Positions 14,225 through 23,523 of a DNA stretch of 33,338 nt are shown piece after piece. The stretch spans positions 1 to 33,338 of the forward strand of contig JBNMOT010000018.1 in NCBI GenBank assembly GCA_051275515.1, written 5' to 3'. The stretch is from Oleispira sp051275515. GTDB taxonomy: Bacteria; Pseudomonadota; Gammaproteobacteria; Pseudomonadales; Oceanobacteraceae. A program made the translations under genes and the position numbers. Position 1 is the stretch's first letter; each line of letters begins with the position of its first letter. The notes beneath the pieces were generated by a model. The model had not been told where the DNA came from, searched no databases, and saw only the letters and a list, made by a program, of their open reading frames with translations.

Positions 14225-15835
14225 TTAAATGATGCCTTTCTCTTGTAGGTTAGCAATCATGCTATCGAGGCTGTCTTCATCAGCGGCTAGGCTAATGCTT
14301 GCATCGTCTGCACCACCGGCCACCAAAGCAATCAAGCCAGCCTCTTTCAATACGTTAGCGTATTCATTGCTTACGATTGCGGCTACTTTGCCCATCTCGA
14401 ATAAACGACGGTCAAGTGCTTGTGCAATAACCTCTGGGTTAGTGCCATTGATCGCGACGATCGAAGGTTGCTGACCAAAACGCTTGGCTTTATCCGCAGC
14501 AGAAACGATCGTTGTATTGCCATCGCCATTCAGTGCTTCGCCTACTACCATTCCTGCACCAACGGTGACGTTGGTAAGGCGATCAATAATAATGAAAGCA
14601 CCTGTCGCAGGGTTCTGATGATACGGGTCAAAGGATACTGGCTTAGTGAGTGTTAACTCACACAGTGCGATCTCGTTCAATTTAACATCAGAAGCAGGGT
14701 GTTGCTCCATGGTGTTAACGTCAACACGGTGGTGTACCTTGCTCACCGCACCTTGAGTCATCAAAGACGAGAACTTAATGTCGAACTGCTTACCTGCAAC
14801 CAGGGCAACGTCGTCCATCCATACGATGTCAGCGTTTACTTTGCTAGCAACCGTCGGCAGATCATCAATATGAACCAGCATATCACCGCGAGAAACGTCA
14901 ATTTCGTCTTTCAACGTAATGGTGACCGCTTGGCCAATAAAGGCTTCGTCTAGCTCGCCATCAAACGTTACTATCTTGTCAACGACGCTGGTTTTACGGG
15001 ATGGCAAAGCCATAACGGTGTCGCCTGGGTGAACTTTACCAGAAGCAACCGTACCGCAAAAACCACGGAAATCGAGGTTAGGACGGTTAACGTATTGAAC
15101 AGGGAAACGGAAGTTTTCAAGATTCTTATCTTTAGTTACTTCAGCGGTGTTCAACATTTCCATCAAGGTCTTATCGGTATACCAAGGTGAACGCTCAGAG
15201 CGGTTCACAATGTTGTCGCCGTCTAGCGCAGACAAAGGTACACACTGAATATCAGGAATATTTAGTTTCTTCGAAAATTCTAAATAATCTTCTTTGATCT
15301 CGTTGTAGCGCTCTTCACTAAAGTCCAACAAGTCCATCTTGTTGACCGCAACTATCACGTGCTTGATGCCAAGCAAAGAAGCAATATAAGAGTGACGTTT
15401 AGTTTGCGTTTGCACGCCATAACGCGCATCGATCAAGATAATCGCAAGGTCACAGGTAGAAGCACCGGTCGCCATGTTGCGCGTATATTGTTCGTGCCCT
15501 GGGGTATCCGCGATGATGAACTTACGCTTATCGGTAGAGAAATAACGGTAAGCCACATCAATCGTGATGCCTTGTTCACGCTCAGCCGCTAGACCGTCAA
15601 CCAATAACGCAAGGTCGATCTTGTCGCCTTGAGTACCGGATTTAATCGAGTCGCTTTCGATCGCTGCGAGTTGATCTTCAAAGATCATTTTGGAATCATA
15701 AAGAAGACGGCCAATCAAAGTCGATTTACCGTCATCTACGTTGCCGCACGTTAAAAAGCGCAACATTTGTTTGTTTTCATGCTGCTTTAGATAGCCAAGG
15801 ATATCTTCTGCAATCAATTCTGATTGGTGTGACAT
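14225..15835 (-). CDS. cysN: sulfate adenylyltransferase subunit 1 (GTPase)
   Basis: This 536-residue GTPase subunit of ATP sulfurylase couples GTP hydrolysis to APS formation from sulfate and ATP in assimilatory sulfate reduction. EF-Tu-like G motifs are clear: GNVDDGKSTLIG (P-loop, near 31-42), EREQGITIDVAYRYF (switch region), DTPGHEQYTRNM (G3) and VNKMDLLDF (G4). Beta-barrel domains II and III follow. It is longer than E. coli CysN (about 475 residues), with a C-terminal extension (ALDRRLFEMGKVAAIV and onward). That extension is not an APS kinase, since no second P-loop is visible, so CysC must be encoded elsewhere. Start and stop overlap with cysD as TAATG, indicating translational coupling. 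It is followed by a terminator. Confidence 0.95.
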   Translation of the reverse strand: MSHQSELIAEDILGYLKQHENKQMLRFLTCGNVDDGKSTLIGRLLYDSKMIFEDQLAAIESDSIKSGTQGDKIDLALLVDGLAAEREQGITIDVAYRYFSTDKRKFIIADTPGHEQYTRNMATGASTCDLAIILIDARYGVQTQTKRHSYIASLLGIKHVIVAVNKMDLLDFSEERYNEIKEDYLEFSKKLNIPDIQCVPLSALDGDNIVNRSERSPWYTDKTLMEMLNTAEVTKDKNLENFRFPVQYVNRPNLDFRGFCGTVASGKVHPGDTVMALPSRKTSVVDKIVTFDGELDEAFIGQAVTITLKDEIDVSRGDMLVHIDDLPTVASKVNADIVWMDDVALVAGKQFDIKFSSLMTQGAVSKVHHRVDVNTMEQHPASDVKLNEIALCELTLTKPVSFDPYHQNPATGAFIIIDRLTNVTVGAGMVVGEALNGDGNTTIVSAADKAKRFGQQPSIVAINGTNPEVIAQALDRRLFEMGKVAAIVSNEYANVLKEAGLIALVAGGADDASISLAADEDSLDSMIANLQEKGII

Positions 15836-16743
15836 TAGAAGTAACCCTCTTGCTTTTTCTTTTCCATGGACGCGGAAGAATCGTGATCAATTGCACGACC
15901 CTGACGCTCAGACGTTGTGGTCAACAGCATTTCCTGAATAATCTCTGGCAATGTATCGGCCGTTGATTCCACGGCGCCGGTTAATGGGTAGCAGCCAAGA
16001 GTACGGAAGCGAACCATCTTCATTTCTGGCGTTTCGCCTTCGTTTAATGGCATACGCTCATCATCAACCATGATAAGCATGCCATCACGATCGACAACTG
16101 GGCGTTCTTTCGCTAGGTACAAGCTTGGAATGTCGATGCCTTCCAAGTAGATGTACTGCCAGATGTCGAGTTCGGTCCAGTTAGACAATGGGAAAACACG
16201 GATGCTTTCGCCCTTATTCACTTTACCGTTGTAGATGTTCCACAACTCAGGACGCTGATTTTTGGGGTCCCAGCGATGGTTTTCGTCTCGGAAAGAGTAA
16301 ACACGTTCTTTCGCACGAGATTTCTCTTCGTCACGACGGGCGCCACCAAATGCAGCATCAAAGCCGTATTTATCTAGTGCTTGCTTAAGAGCAGCCGTTT
16401 TCATAATGTCGGTATGCTTGGAAGAACCGTGTGTAAAAGGTCCTACATCATCCGCAATGCCGTCTGGGTTGGTATGAACTAATAAGTCCATGCCTACTTT
16501 CTTTGCCATCTCATCACGAAACTCGATCATTTCCTTGAATTTCCACAAGGTATCGATGTGCATAAGAGGGAAAGGAGGCTTGCCCGGGAAGAATGCTTTG
16601 CGCGCAAGGTGCAGCATGACCGCAGAGTCTTTACCCACAGAATAAAGCATTACCGGATTATCAAATTCGGCGGCTACTTCGCGGATGATATGGAGGCTTT
16701 CAGCTTCCAATTGTTTTAGGTGAGTCAGGTTATACTCAGTCAT
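15835..16743 (-). CDS. cysD: sulfate adenylyltransferase subunit 2
   Basis: This 302-residue catalytic subunit of ATP sulfurylase has the same length as E. coli CysD. It belongs to the PP-loop ATP pyrophosphatase family: LYSVGKDSAVMLHLARKAF (33-51) is the PP-loop. FGGARRDEEKSRAKERVYSFRD and VFPLSNWTELDIWQYI are family signatures. It makes adenosine 5'-phosphosulfate together with CysN and is the first gene of the cysDN operon. The 198 bases upstream, shared with the divergent hydrolase gene, contain CCCCAG/CTGGGG arms about 24 bases apart. Whether this relates to CysB-type control cannot be judged. Confidence 0.95.
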   Translation of the reverse strand: MTEYNLTHLKQLEAESLHIIREVAAEFDNPVMLYSVGKDSAVMLHLARKAFFPGKPPFPLMHIDTLWKFKEMIEFRDEMAKKVGMDLLVHTNPDGIADDVGPFTHGSSKHTDIMKTAALKQALDKYGFDAAFGGARRDEEKSRAKERVYSFRDENHRWDPKNQRPELWNIYNGKVNKGESIRVFPLSNWTELDIWQYIYLEGIDIPSLYLAKERPVVDRDGMLIMVDDERMPLNEGETPEMKMVRFRTLGCYPLTGAVESTADTLPEIIQEMLLTTTSERQGRAIDHDSSASMEKKKQEGYF

Positions 16744-16941
16744 AATCGCTTTCGGAGTTGATTAAAAATTAATAGCAGGGAGCAACTCAAATCTGTTTTA
16801 AGATGCATCCCCCAGATACCACCACTATAACAAGAGCTGGGGTATATAAAAAGATGATTCTAATAACGTTTAGATATAAGGCTATGTGGAAACTTTGATC
16901 AATCGCTTCTACCATTCACCGCAAACAAGAAGGTTTAATAA

Positions 16942-17625
16942 ATGTCAGTTAAGACTTGGTCGGAAAACCCCGTAACCCTTACAGGTCCAGCGGGTAAACT
17001 GGACATTAGGCTAGGGCGGCAGACGCTACCCGGTGATTCATCGGGTGATTATATCAAAGGTAAACGCGGCTTTATTATGTGTCATCCGCACCCGCTGTAT
17101 GCCGGCACTATGGACAATAAAGTAGTCACCACGTTAGTCCGTGGAGCCTCACAGCAAGGCCTTGATACGCTGCGCTTTAACTTTCGTGGTATTGGCCAAA
17201 GTGAAGGTCAGCATGATCATGGTAAGGGCGAACAAGAGGATCTGGGTGTCGTGATTGATTACGCGATCAATGAATTGGGCTGGGACACCCTATTGTTGGC
17301 GGGCTTCTCGTTCGGCGCCGGTATTGCCTGTTTGTATGCGGGTCATTATCCTGAAAAGGTCAATGGTCTGTTTTTAATTGCTCCCGCCGTTCATCACTTT
17401 GATGCACCTGCTACCTTACCCTTTGAATTCGAAAGCCACATTTATATGGGGGATGCTGATGAGGTCGTGCCATTTGATGAAGTCGAGCATTGGGTCGATT
17501 TATTAACCCCTCAGCCACACTTTCATATTTTTGAAGGAGCGGGTCATTTTTTTCATGGACGTTTAGTTGATTTAAAAAAATCATTTTTGGACGATTTATT
17601 AAATATTAGTGAAAACTCTCGCTAG
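16942..17625 (+). CDS. alpha/beta hydrolase
   Basis: This 227-residue cytoplasmic alpha/beta-hydrolase of the small COG2945-like group has FIMCHPHPLYAGTMDNKVV (44-62) as the characteristic N-terminal motif, which includes the oxyanion region. GFSFGAG (121-127) gives Ser123 as nucleophile, GDADEVVPF the acid, and GAGHFFHGRL the catalytic histidine. FNFRGIGQSEG lies between them. The family includes uncharacterised esterase-like enzymes; the substrate is not known. AAGAAGGTTTAATAA precedes the ATG. It is divergent from cysD. Confidence 0.83.
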   Translation: MSVKTWSENPVTLTGPAGKLDIRLGRQTLPGDSSGDYIKGKRGFIMCHPHPLYAGTMDNKVVTTLVRGASQQGLDTLRFNFRGIGQSEGQHDHGKGEQEDLGVVIDYAINELGWDTLLLAGFSFGAGIACLYAGHYPEKVNGLFLIAPAVHHFDAPATLPFEFESHIYMGDADEVVPFDEVEHWVDLLTPQPHFHIFEGAGHFFHGRLVDLKKSFLDDLLNISENSR

Positions 17626-17692
17626 GATCAGCACCCACTATATTCAAAGTATGAGTGCTGATTGAACTAGCCGGTTAAAAACGCAGTATTCG

Positions 17693-18760
17693 TTATGCTT
17701 TTGCTAGATTGCGTTGTTGCTGGTCTGGCGTGAAATAATTATTAGCACGGGTAAATGTTCCAAAGTCATTGAACCTCACCCCATTTTTACGCATGACTTT
17801 ATGGGCTGCTTTAACGGTTAGCTGTCGAATATAAAAGGGCTCTTTTACTACAAAGTGATGGATCCCATGAGTGCTACCAAAGTTGAAACAGAATATTTGA
17901 AGTGGCCAAAAAATGGGATGATTCAATACTTGAGTTTCTTCGATCGTATTGGTCACATTTCCGTAATAATGCATATTAGAGGTGATGACATTAATAGAAA
18001 ATGAACGTAAATAGAAAGGCGCAATCCATACAATAACAAGGCTGGTCATCCCGTTAATATTGGTAAGCATAAACTCACTCCAAATAATGCTTGTACCTAA
18101 GGCGTCTGCAATGAGGTTTGCACCATGAAACCCAATAACGCTGTACCATAGGCCTACAGAAATAACGCCAAAAGGCAGATTTGCAATCAAGATGCCGACG
18201 ACTCTTTTAACTTTTTCACCCTTAGGCGCTAACAACATGACTTTAAACACGTTGGGAATAAAGGTATCCATCATGACCCAAAAGCGTAATGGACCGTATT
18301 TCATACCATTACTGACACCACGTTCTTCTATGTCTTTTTCGGTACCTGAAGTTTTATGATGTAAAAAGTGCAGTTTACGTCGAAACCAAGGGTTTATGGT
18401 TCCCGGGCGCATTAGCCATACGGTAAACAGCATCAAGTGGTGAACCGCTTTTCTGTTTTTGAAATACTGCCAATGAATTAGGTCATGCTCCAGTTCATGA
18501 GATATAGAGCTAAAAAATGCCATCAAAGGTATAACAAACCAGGCAGACCAATTCAGCTCAATATATCCATAAGCGCCAATGATCATACCCACCAAAGAAA
18601 GCAGTAAGATACACATGCCCATGAAATTATTATTAGCTAATATCGGGTATTCATTACGCCATTTATCGCCATCAGCAATAATCGTTTGACGAATAATTTG
18701 CATACGTTTATTAGCCTCTGTGGGCGATAAATGTTCATTTAATGCAATGTCTTTGTTCAT
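17693..18760 (-). CDS. membrane-bound fatty acid desaturase / hydroxylase family protein
   Basis: This 355-residue integral membrane diiron enzyme has the three histidine clusters of the desaturase superfamily: HELEHD (88-93, with H96 following), HFLHH (131-135) and HGIHH (298-302). Hydrophobic segments at about 46-63, 73-86, 188-208 and 238-256 would place the boxes on the cytoplasmic side. It may introduce a double bond or hydroxyl into an acyl chain or other hydrophobic substrate. The short box spacing and lack of the classic HxxxH-NxxG boxes mean it is not a typical AlkB. It is divergent from an AraC regulator, which is the likely activator. GGGGAG precedes the start codon. Confidence 0.8.
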   Translation of the reverse strand: MNKDIALNEHLSPTEANKRMQIIRQTIIADGDKWRNEYPILANNNFMGMCILLLSLVGMIIGAYGYIELNWSAWFVIPLMAFFSSISHELEHDLIHWQYFKNRKAVHHLMLFTVWLMRPGTINPWFRRKLHFLHHKTSGTEKDIEERGVSNGMKYGPLRFWVMMDTFIPNVFKVMLLAPKGEKVKRVVGILIANLPFGVISVGLWYSVIGFHGANLIADALGTSIIWSEFMLTNINGMTSLVIVWIAPFYLRSFSINVITSNMHYYGNVTNTIEETQVLNHPIFWPLQIFCFNFGSTHGIHHFVVKEPFYIRQLTVKAAHKVMRKNGVRFNDFGTFTRANNYFTPDQQQRNLAKA

Positions 18761-18834
18761 AGAATGATGTTCTCCCCTTTCGTTAAGCCTTGATTACACA
18801 AAAATGATCGAAAACAAGCTATTAAATAATTGCC

Positions 18835-18863
18835 AAATGGCCTAATATCCATTAAAAATGGCC
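18835..18863. promoter_or_regulatory. direct repeat AAATGGCC with 21-bp period, possible AraC-type half-sites
   Basis: AAATGGCC at 18835-18842 and at 18856-18863 lie on the same face of the helix, between the divergent desaturase and AraC genes. AraC-family proteins commonly bind tandem half-sites 21 bp apart, so these are candidate operators. Confidence 0.5.
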
Positions 18864-18880
18864 AGTTAATCGGGTTTTTT

Positions 18881-19909
18881 ATGAGTTCAAATCGCCAGCA
18901 CGCTATTTACCCAACCGCAGAGTTGTATTTGATTAATCGGTTTTCGAGAGCGAAAGGGTTGGCTGCATCTCAGTGGCTAATGGGGACGGGCATCCATGAA
19001 GAGCAGCTAAAAAAGCCAGATTTATTGGTGAGCCTAGGGCAATTTGATATTATTTATCGCAATATTTATCGCCTGCTCCCTAATTCCGGTCTTGAGCTGG
19101 GTAAGGCATTAAATTTGTCCCGCTGGGGTTTAATAAGCAATGCTCTTGTGTGCAGTCAGACATTAGGGCAGGCGATGCAAACGGCAAATGATTATCGCTC
19201 TTTATTAAGAAGTCGATTTAATTTAATCCCTCAGCTTAAAGGTGATCTTTATCATATCGATATTCAACGTCGTGAAGATATAGCCTACCCTGTCAATGCC
19301 ATTTACGCTTATGAAATTATGCTGGCTTCGTTCAAGGTTCAGTTTTCTTTATTAACCATGAAAAACTTTTCATTTCATGCGTTAGAATTCCCTTATAGTA
19401 AACCTAACAATAGCGATGATTATCAACGCTTCTTTAATTGCCCTATTAGCTTCGGTTGCGCGCAAGGTAAAATATTAATCAGCAAAGAAATTATGCATCA
19501 ATCCCTGCCTTTAGCTAATTCAATTAGCCGAAAGCAAACTTTAAATAGTTGTTCACTAGAATTAGAGCGAGTCTCTAATAGCTTTCAACAAGATATTGCT
19601 TGGAGGGTGAAGTCAGAACTTGCACAACTTGAAATCCAAAACAGCCCGTTAGACACTTTGGCGCTAGCGATGAATATGACTAGCCGCACTCTACGGCGTA
19701 AATTACAGCGAGTAGGCAGCAGTTTTAGGCAAATAAAACAAGATTATATTCTACAAAGGGCGATGGAATTACTACCGTCAAACCAGAAAAGTATTCAAGC
19801 AATCGCAGTAATGTGTGGATTTAAGGATAGTGCTAATTTTCGTGAGTATTTTAAAAAACATACAGGCATGACACCTCGACAATATCGCCATGCATTATTA
19901 AAAAAATGA
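18881..19909 (+). CDS. AraC family transcriptional regulator
   Basis: This 342-residue regulator has an N-terminal arabinose-binding-like domain of the OruR/ArgR type (roughly 20-210, with NLSRWGLISNALVCSQTLGQAM). The C-terminal double helix-turn-helix comprises LDTLALAMNMTSRTLRRKLQ and then IQAIAVMCGFKDSANFREYFKKHTGMTPRQYR. I take the ATG at 18881 because it gives the usual family start (MSSNRQHAIYP). An in-frame TTG at 18830 would overlap the putative operator. It is divergent from the desaturase gene and presumably controls it, responding to a small hydrophobic molecule such as a fatty acid; that ligand is inference. Confidence 0.83.
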   Translation: MSSNRQHAIYPTAELYLINRFSRAKGLAASQWLMGTGIHEEQLKKPDLLVSLGQFDIIYRNIYRLLPNSGLELGKALNLSRWGLISNALVCSQTLGQAMQTANDYRSLLRSRFNLIPQLKGDLYHIDIQRREDIAYPVNAIYAYEIMLASFKVQFSLLTMKNFSFHALEFPYSKPNNSDDYQRFFNCPISFGCAQGKILISKEIMHQSLPLANSISRKQTLNSCSLELERVSNSFQQDIAWRVKSELAQLEIQNSPLDTLALAMNMTSRTLRRKLQRVGSSFRQIKQDYILQRAMELLPSNQKSIQAIAVMCGFKDSANFREYFKKHTGMTPRQYRHALLKK

Positions 19910-19984
19910 CAGGGTGAGCGAGAATACTGTTAAAACGTGACGATTTAATTCGTGTCATTAATTCAGCGAGTGATCTAACACAGA

Positions 19985-20005
19985 AGCATTCATCGTATGA
20001 ATGCT
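19985..20005. other. 9-bp inverted repeat between the AraC gene and zapE
   Basis: AGCATTCAT (19985-19993) pairs with ATGAATGCT (19997-20005) over a three-base loop. No T run follows, so it is either a weak terminator for the AraC gene or an operator. Confidence 0.45.
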
Positions 20006-20102
20006 GAGAATACTATCAATTTTAGTGATTTTCAGCTAAATTGCGCGCCTTATATACGCCAATCATCACATTTTTTCAGAACATCATAACGAGGAACTTC
20101 CA

Positions 20103-21209
20103 TTGTCTACGCCCTTAGAACTCTACCAAGAAGATTTAAAACGTGATGATTTTTCGTATGATGCCGACCAAGAAAAAGCGGTAAAGCACCTTCAACGTTT
20201 GTACGATGATTTGGTGACTAGTTATGAGAAATCGAAGAAAAACAAAACTTTTCGCAAGGTATTCTCTAAGAAACAGAAAGTACCGATTCAAGGTTTGTAT
20301 TTTTGGGGAGGTGTTGGCCGCGGTAAGACCTACCTAGTCGATACTTTTTATGATGCGCTGCCGTTTGAACGTAAAATGCGTACTCACTTTCACCGCTTTA
20401 TGCAGCGAGTTCATAACGATCTCACCGCCTTAGAAGGTATTAAAAACCCACTCACTGCGATTGCTGAACAAATTTCAAAAGAAGCGGTGGTTATCTGCTT
20501 TGATGAATTTTTCGTATCTGATATCGGTGATGCGATGATTTTAGGTGGATTGATGGAAGAGTTATTTGCTCGTGGGGTAACACTGGTGTCTACGTCAAAT
20601 ATCGTACCCGATGGTTTGTATAAAAATGGTTTACAGCGAGATCGCTTTTTACCCGCGATAAAGCTTTTAAATACATACACCGATGTGGTGAACGTTGATA
20701 GCGGTATTGATTACCGTTTACGGACATTAGAGCAAGCTGAACTTTATCATTACCCGTTAGATGATTCTGCTGAATCGAGTTTGCAGAAAAGCTTTGAAAG
20801 CCTTGTTCCTGATATTAAACACGTTGAGTTTAATGTTGATATTGAAATTTTAGGTCGTAATATTCCGTTAAAAGCGGTGTGCGACGATATTGCTTGGTTT
20901 GATTTTAAAGGCCTATGTGATGGGCCACGATCTCAGAATGATTATATTGAATTGGGTAAACTGTATCACGCCATATTGATATCTAATGTGCCTGTGATGG
21001 GTGTGAAGAATGATGATTTAGCACGTCGTTATATCAATTTAATTGATGAGTTTTATGATCGTGGTGTCAAAGTGATTATGTCGGCTGATGCCCCTATCCA
21101 TGAGATGTATACGGGGGGTAATTTGGATTTTGCTTTCCAGCGTACCACTTCCCGTATGTTAGAAATGCAGTCCCATGACTATCTTGCACGTGAGCACAAG
21201 GCTGATTAA
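20103..21209 (+). CDS. zapE: cell division ATPase ZapE (AFG1-like)
   Basis: This 368-residue AFG1/LACE1-family P-loop ATPase has Walker A GGVGRGKT (69-76) and Walker B VVICFDEFFVSD (129-140). STSNIVPDGLYKNGLQRDRFLPAI is a strong family signature. In E. coli ZapE associates with FtsZ at the constricting ring and modulates it. The start is TTG at 20103, with AACGAGGAA about seven bases upstream; no ATG fits. The length matches the family. It stands alone, between the AraC gene and convergent moaB. Confidence 0.92.
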   Translation: MSTPLELYQEDLKRDDFSYDADQEKAVKHLQRLYDDLVTSYEKSKKNKTFRKVFSKKQKVPIQGLYFWGGVGRGKTYLVDTFYDALPFERKMRTHFHRFMQRVHNDLTALEGIKNPLTAIAEQISKEAVVICFDEFFVSDIGDAMILGGLMEELFARGVTLVSTSNIVPDGLYKNGLQRDRFLPAIKLLNTYTDVVNVDSGIDYRLRTLEQAELYHYPLDDSAESSLQKSFESLVPDIKHVEFNVDIEILGRNIPLKAVCDDIAWFDFKGLCDGPRSQNDYIELGKLYHAILISNVPVMGVKNDDLARRYINLIDEFYDRGVKVIMSADAPIHEMYTGGNLDFAFQRTTSRMLEMQSHDYLAREHKAD

Positions 21210-21288
21210 ATTTAGCGTTCAATGTTGTGAAGGCTAATACAGCGCTGCTTGTATAGAGGTAAAAGGCTTAGACTTGTTACCTTCTAAT

Positions 21289-21828
21289 TTAAGCGCCATC
21301 ACAGTAAGGGCCGTCAGTGGCCAAGTGAGGAACAAAGTTACAAGGCGAGTGACGAGAATCTAATTGCTCTAGCAATATACCTTTCCAAGCCAAGTCGCAA
21401 GCTCCGGTTGAACCCGGCATACACACGACCAGCGTATTATTCGCAAGCCCTGCCAAGGCGCGTGATTGCACCGTAGAAGTACCGATATCCGCGTACGAAA
21501 GATGACGAAATAATTCGCCAAAGCCTTCAATCGTTTTGTCTAAAAGTGGCACAACGGCTTCTGGTGTTGAGTCGCGGCTGGTGAAGCCTGTGCCACCGGT
21601 TAATAGAATAACGTTCACGTCATCACTGGCGATCCAAGCAGAGGTTATGGCACGAATTTGATAAATGTCGTCTTTTACAATGATTTTATCTTCATAGTGG
21701 TGGCCCGCGTCTTGCAGTGCTTCTACTAGATATTTTCCGGAGGTATCGTTTTGATCGTTACGGGTATCGGACACCGTTAATACGGCGATGCGAAGTGGTG
21801 TGAATTCTTTTTTTGCATGGTTGCCCAT
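21289..21828 (-). CDS. moaB: molybdenum cofactor biosynthesis protein B
   Basis: This 179-residue MoaB/MogA-family protein takes part in adenylation of molybdopterin in molybdenum cofactor synthesis. LRIAVLTVSDTRNDQNDTSG is at the N-terminus, VILLTGGTGFTSRDSTPEAV in the middle, and MPGSTGACDLAWKGILLEQLD near the end; these are the cofactor-binding loops. I prefer the ATG at 21828, which has GGAGA seven bases upstream, over an in-frame ATG at 21852. The cofactor it helps make is needed by the oxidoreductase at 7179-9317, although the genes are far apart. Confidence 0.92.
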   Translation of the reverse strand: MGNHAKKEFTPLRIAVLTVSDTRNDQNDTSGKYLVEALQDAGHHYEDKIIVKDDIYQIRAITSAWIASDDVNVILLTGGTGFTSRDSTPEAVVPLLDKTIEGFGELFRHLSYADIGTSTVQSRALAGLANNTLVVCMPGSTGACDLAWKGILLEQLDSRHSPCNFVPHLATDGPYCDGA

Positions 21829-21893
21829 GGTATTTCTCCGAGAATAAATCAAAAGATGAAATTGTTAATAAAGGCATTAGATAGCAGGAAGAA

Positions 21894-21917
21894 GTGAGAT
21901 GCAAGAATGCATCCCAC
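21894..21917. other. hairpin between moaB and trhO
   Basis: GTGAGATGCA (21894-21903) pairs with TGCATCCCAC (21908-21917), one mismatch, around the tetraloop AGAA. No T run follows on either strand, so it is an RNA hairpin of unknown role, possibly processing or attenuation in the trhO-moaB transcript. Confidence 0.45.
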
Positions 21918-21979
21918 TGCTAGATCATCAGAGAAGCTTTTTTAATTAGTATGTGTCGCTAGGCTCAAAATTTTACGAT

Positions 21980-22972
21980 TTAGTTTTTTGAACGCTGCTC
22001 TTCACGAAAGCGCATTTTATCTTGGCGATGCTTGGCGACGGTTTCTTGTACATCCGCTCCTAAGTGAACTTCGCCGCGCTGTTTAGCCAGTTGCATTTGC
22101 AATTCACGTTGCTTAAAACGCTCGCGCTGCTCTTCGCTGTAATTATCGATACAGTGATGGCAGCTGACACCTTGCACGTAATCAGCACGTAACTTTTCGT
22201 CTTCTGTAATGGGGTAGCGACAGGCGTGGCACTGGTCGTATTGGCCCTTTTCTAAATCGTGGTTCACGGCTACGCGGTTATCAAAAACGAAACATTCACC
22301 TTCCCACAGCGTGTCTTCTTTAGGCACTTCTTCTAGATACTTAAGAATGCCCCCTTCAAGGTGATAGACCTCGTCAAAGCCTTGCTCTTTAAGATAGGCG
22401 GTCGACTTTTCACAGCGAATACCGCCGGTACAGTACATGGCGACTTTCTTTTGCTTAGTCGGATCCATGTTTTGTTTTACGTACTGCGGGAATTCACGGA
22501 AGGTTTCGGTATTCGGGTTGATCGCGCCTTGAAAGGTGCCGATTTGAACTTCGTAATCATTGCGGGTATCAATCAAGACTACGTCGGGATCGGCGATTAA
22601 AGCATTCCAGTCTTGTGGCTTAACGTAAGTGCCGACTACCTGCTTAGGGTCGATGCCTTCGATGCCCATAGTGACGATTTCTTTCTTTAACTTCACCTTA
22701 GTGCGGTAGAACGGCATGGTTTCGTCGTAGGATTCTTTATGGACTATGTTGGTAAGGCGCTCATCAGTGGCCAGCCATGCAAGCAGACCGTCGACACCTG
22801 CGCGAGAGCCCGCAATAGTGCCGTTAATGCCTTCTTGGGCGATTAGGAGGGTGCCACGAACTTCATTGGCTTCCATCGCTTCTAGCAATGGTTGACGGAG
22901 CGCTTCGAAATTTTCTAGAGTCACGAACTTATACAGCGCGCATACGACGACAGGAGCAGTTTGCTCAGACAT
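21980..22972 (-). CDS. trhO: tRNA uridine(34) hydroxylase TrhO (YceA), rhodanese family
   Basis: This 330-residue enzyme carries out oxygen-dependent hydroxylation of wobble uridine to 5-hydroxyuridine, a step toward mo5U/cmo5U in tRNA. It has the N-terminal UPF0176 domain (LIAQEGINGTIAG near 43-55). A rhodanese domain follows, with VLIDTRNDYEVQIGTF near 132-146 and the active-site loop YCTGGIRCEKS (Cys181). A cysteine-rich region comes after it (QCHACRYPI and GVSCHHCID) and may bind zinc. The C-terminus is a charged helix rich in Arg, Glu and Gln. Length and motifs match E. coli TrhO. A good promoter lies upstream. Confidence 0.93.
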   Translation of the reverse strand: MSEQTAPVVVCALYKFVTLENFEALRQPLLEAMEANEVRGTLLIAQEGINGTIAGSRAGVDGLLAWLATDERLTNIVHKESYDETMPFYRTKVKLKKEIVTMGIEGIDPKQVVGTYVKPQDWNALIADPDVVLIDTRNDYEVQIGTFQGAINPNTETFREFPQYVKQNMDPTKQKKVAMYCTGGIRCEKSTAYLKEQGFDEVYHLEGGILKYLEEVPKEDTLWEGECFVFDNRVAVNHDLEKGQYDQCHACRYPITEDEKLRADYVQGVSCHHCIDNYSEEQRERFKQRELQMQLAKQRGEVHLGADVQETVAKHRQDKMRFREEQRSKN

Positions 22973-23060
22973 GGGTCTTTCCTCTTATTGCGGTCTGGAA
23001 CGTAAAACCAGAGCATTGTTCAAATCTGCTTTACATAGCAGGCTCAATTAGAGCGCGCAT

Positions 23061-23090
23061 ATTATATACAAACTTGGTCGGTTTATCCAA
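23061..23090 (-). promoter_or_regulatory. sigma-70-like promoter of trhO
   Basis: On the minus strand a perfect TATAAT (23061-23066) is preceded at 18 bp by TTGGAT (23085-23090) and followed by a GC-rich ATGCGCGC stretch. It lies about 90 bases upstream of the trhO start. Confidence 0.55.
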
Positions 23091-23168
23091 ATCCTATGGG
23101 ATTCAGTGGTCAAGCTCGCGCATTAATGGCCGTTAACTTACTATGAATTGAAGGACAGGGAAGACGCG

Positions 23169-23510
23169 ATGACCCGCTTATGCATGCCTATTCACGATAA
23201 AGTTAGCGACCATAAGCCCACTAGGCTGTTGGTCATTGTCACTTGTTTATGGGCGATTTTGTTACCCAGTAGCGCCATGGCTGAATGTCGTGATGGTGAT
23301 GCAATAGAGGCTGCTGATCAAAAAGCAGTCTCTTACTTCAAAAAGGGTGAGGTATTTCATCGCGGCGTCGTACACAAAATACATCACCCGTCGCGTAAAA
23401 AAGAAGTCGCCAGCTACATCAAGGTGGACAAGAAGCGTTACAGTATGATCATGTTAGTTGATCAAGAATGTGACGTTCAATTTCGCAAACGAACACGCCA
23501 ACAAGACTAG
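23169..23510 (+). CDS. small secreted hypothetical protein
   Basis: I do not recognise this 113-residue protein. The ATG at 23169 has AGGGAAG in front. After a charged N-region comes a hydrophobic stretch (LLVIVTCLWAILLPSSAMA) ending in an AMA-type signal peptidase I site before EC. The mature part is about 75 residues, basic, with two cysteines that could pair (EC near the new N-terminus and DQECD near the end). FHRGVVHKIHHPSRKKEVASYIKVDKKRYSM suggests a small beta-barrel or ligand-binding fold. It is convergent with the GDPD gene and divergent from trhO. Confidence 0.65.
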   Translation: MTRLCMPIHDKVSDHKPTRLLVIVTCLWAILLPSSAMAECRDGDAIEAADQKAVSYFKKGEVFHRGVVHKIHHPSRKKEVASYIKVDKKRYSMIMLVDQECDVQFRKRTRQQD

Positions 23511-23523
23511 TTTTTTATCCCGT

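Noticed and set aside
14225..15835. CysN-CysC bifunctional fusion
   Set aside because: The extra C-terminal length has no P-loop or APS-kinase motif.
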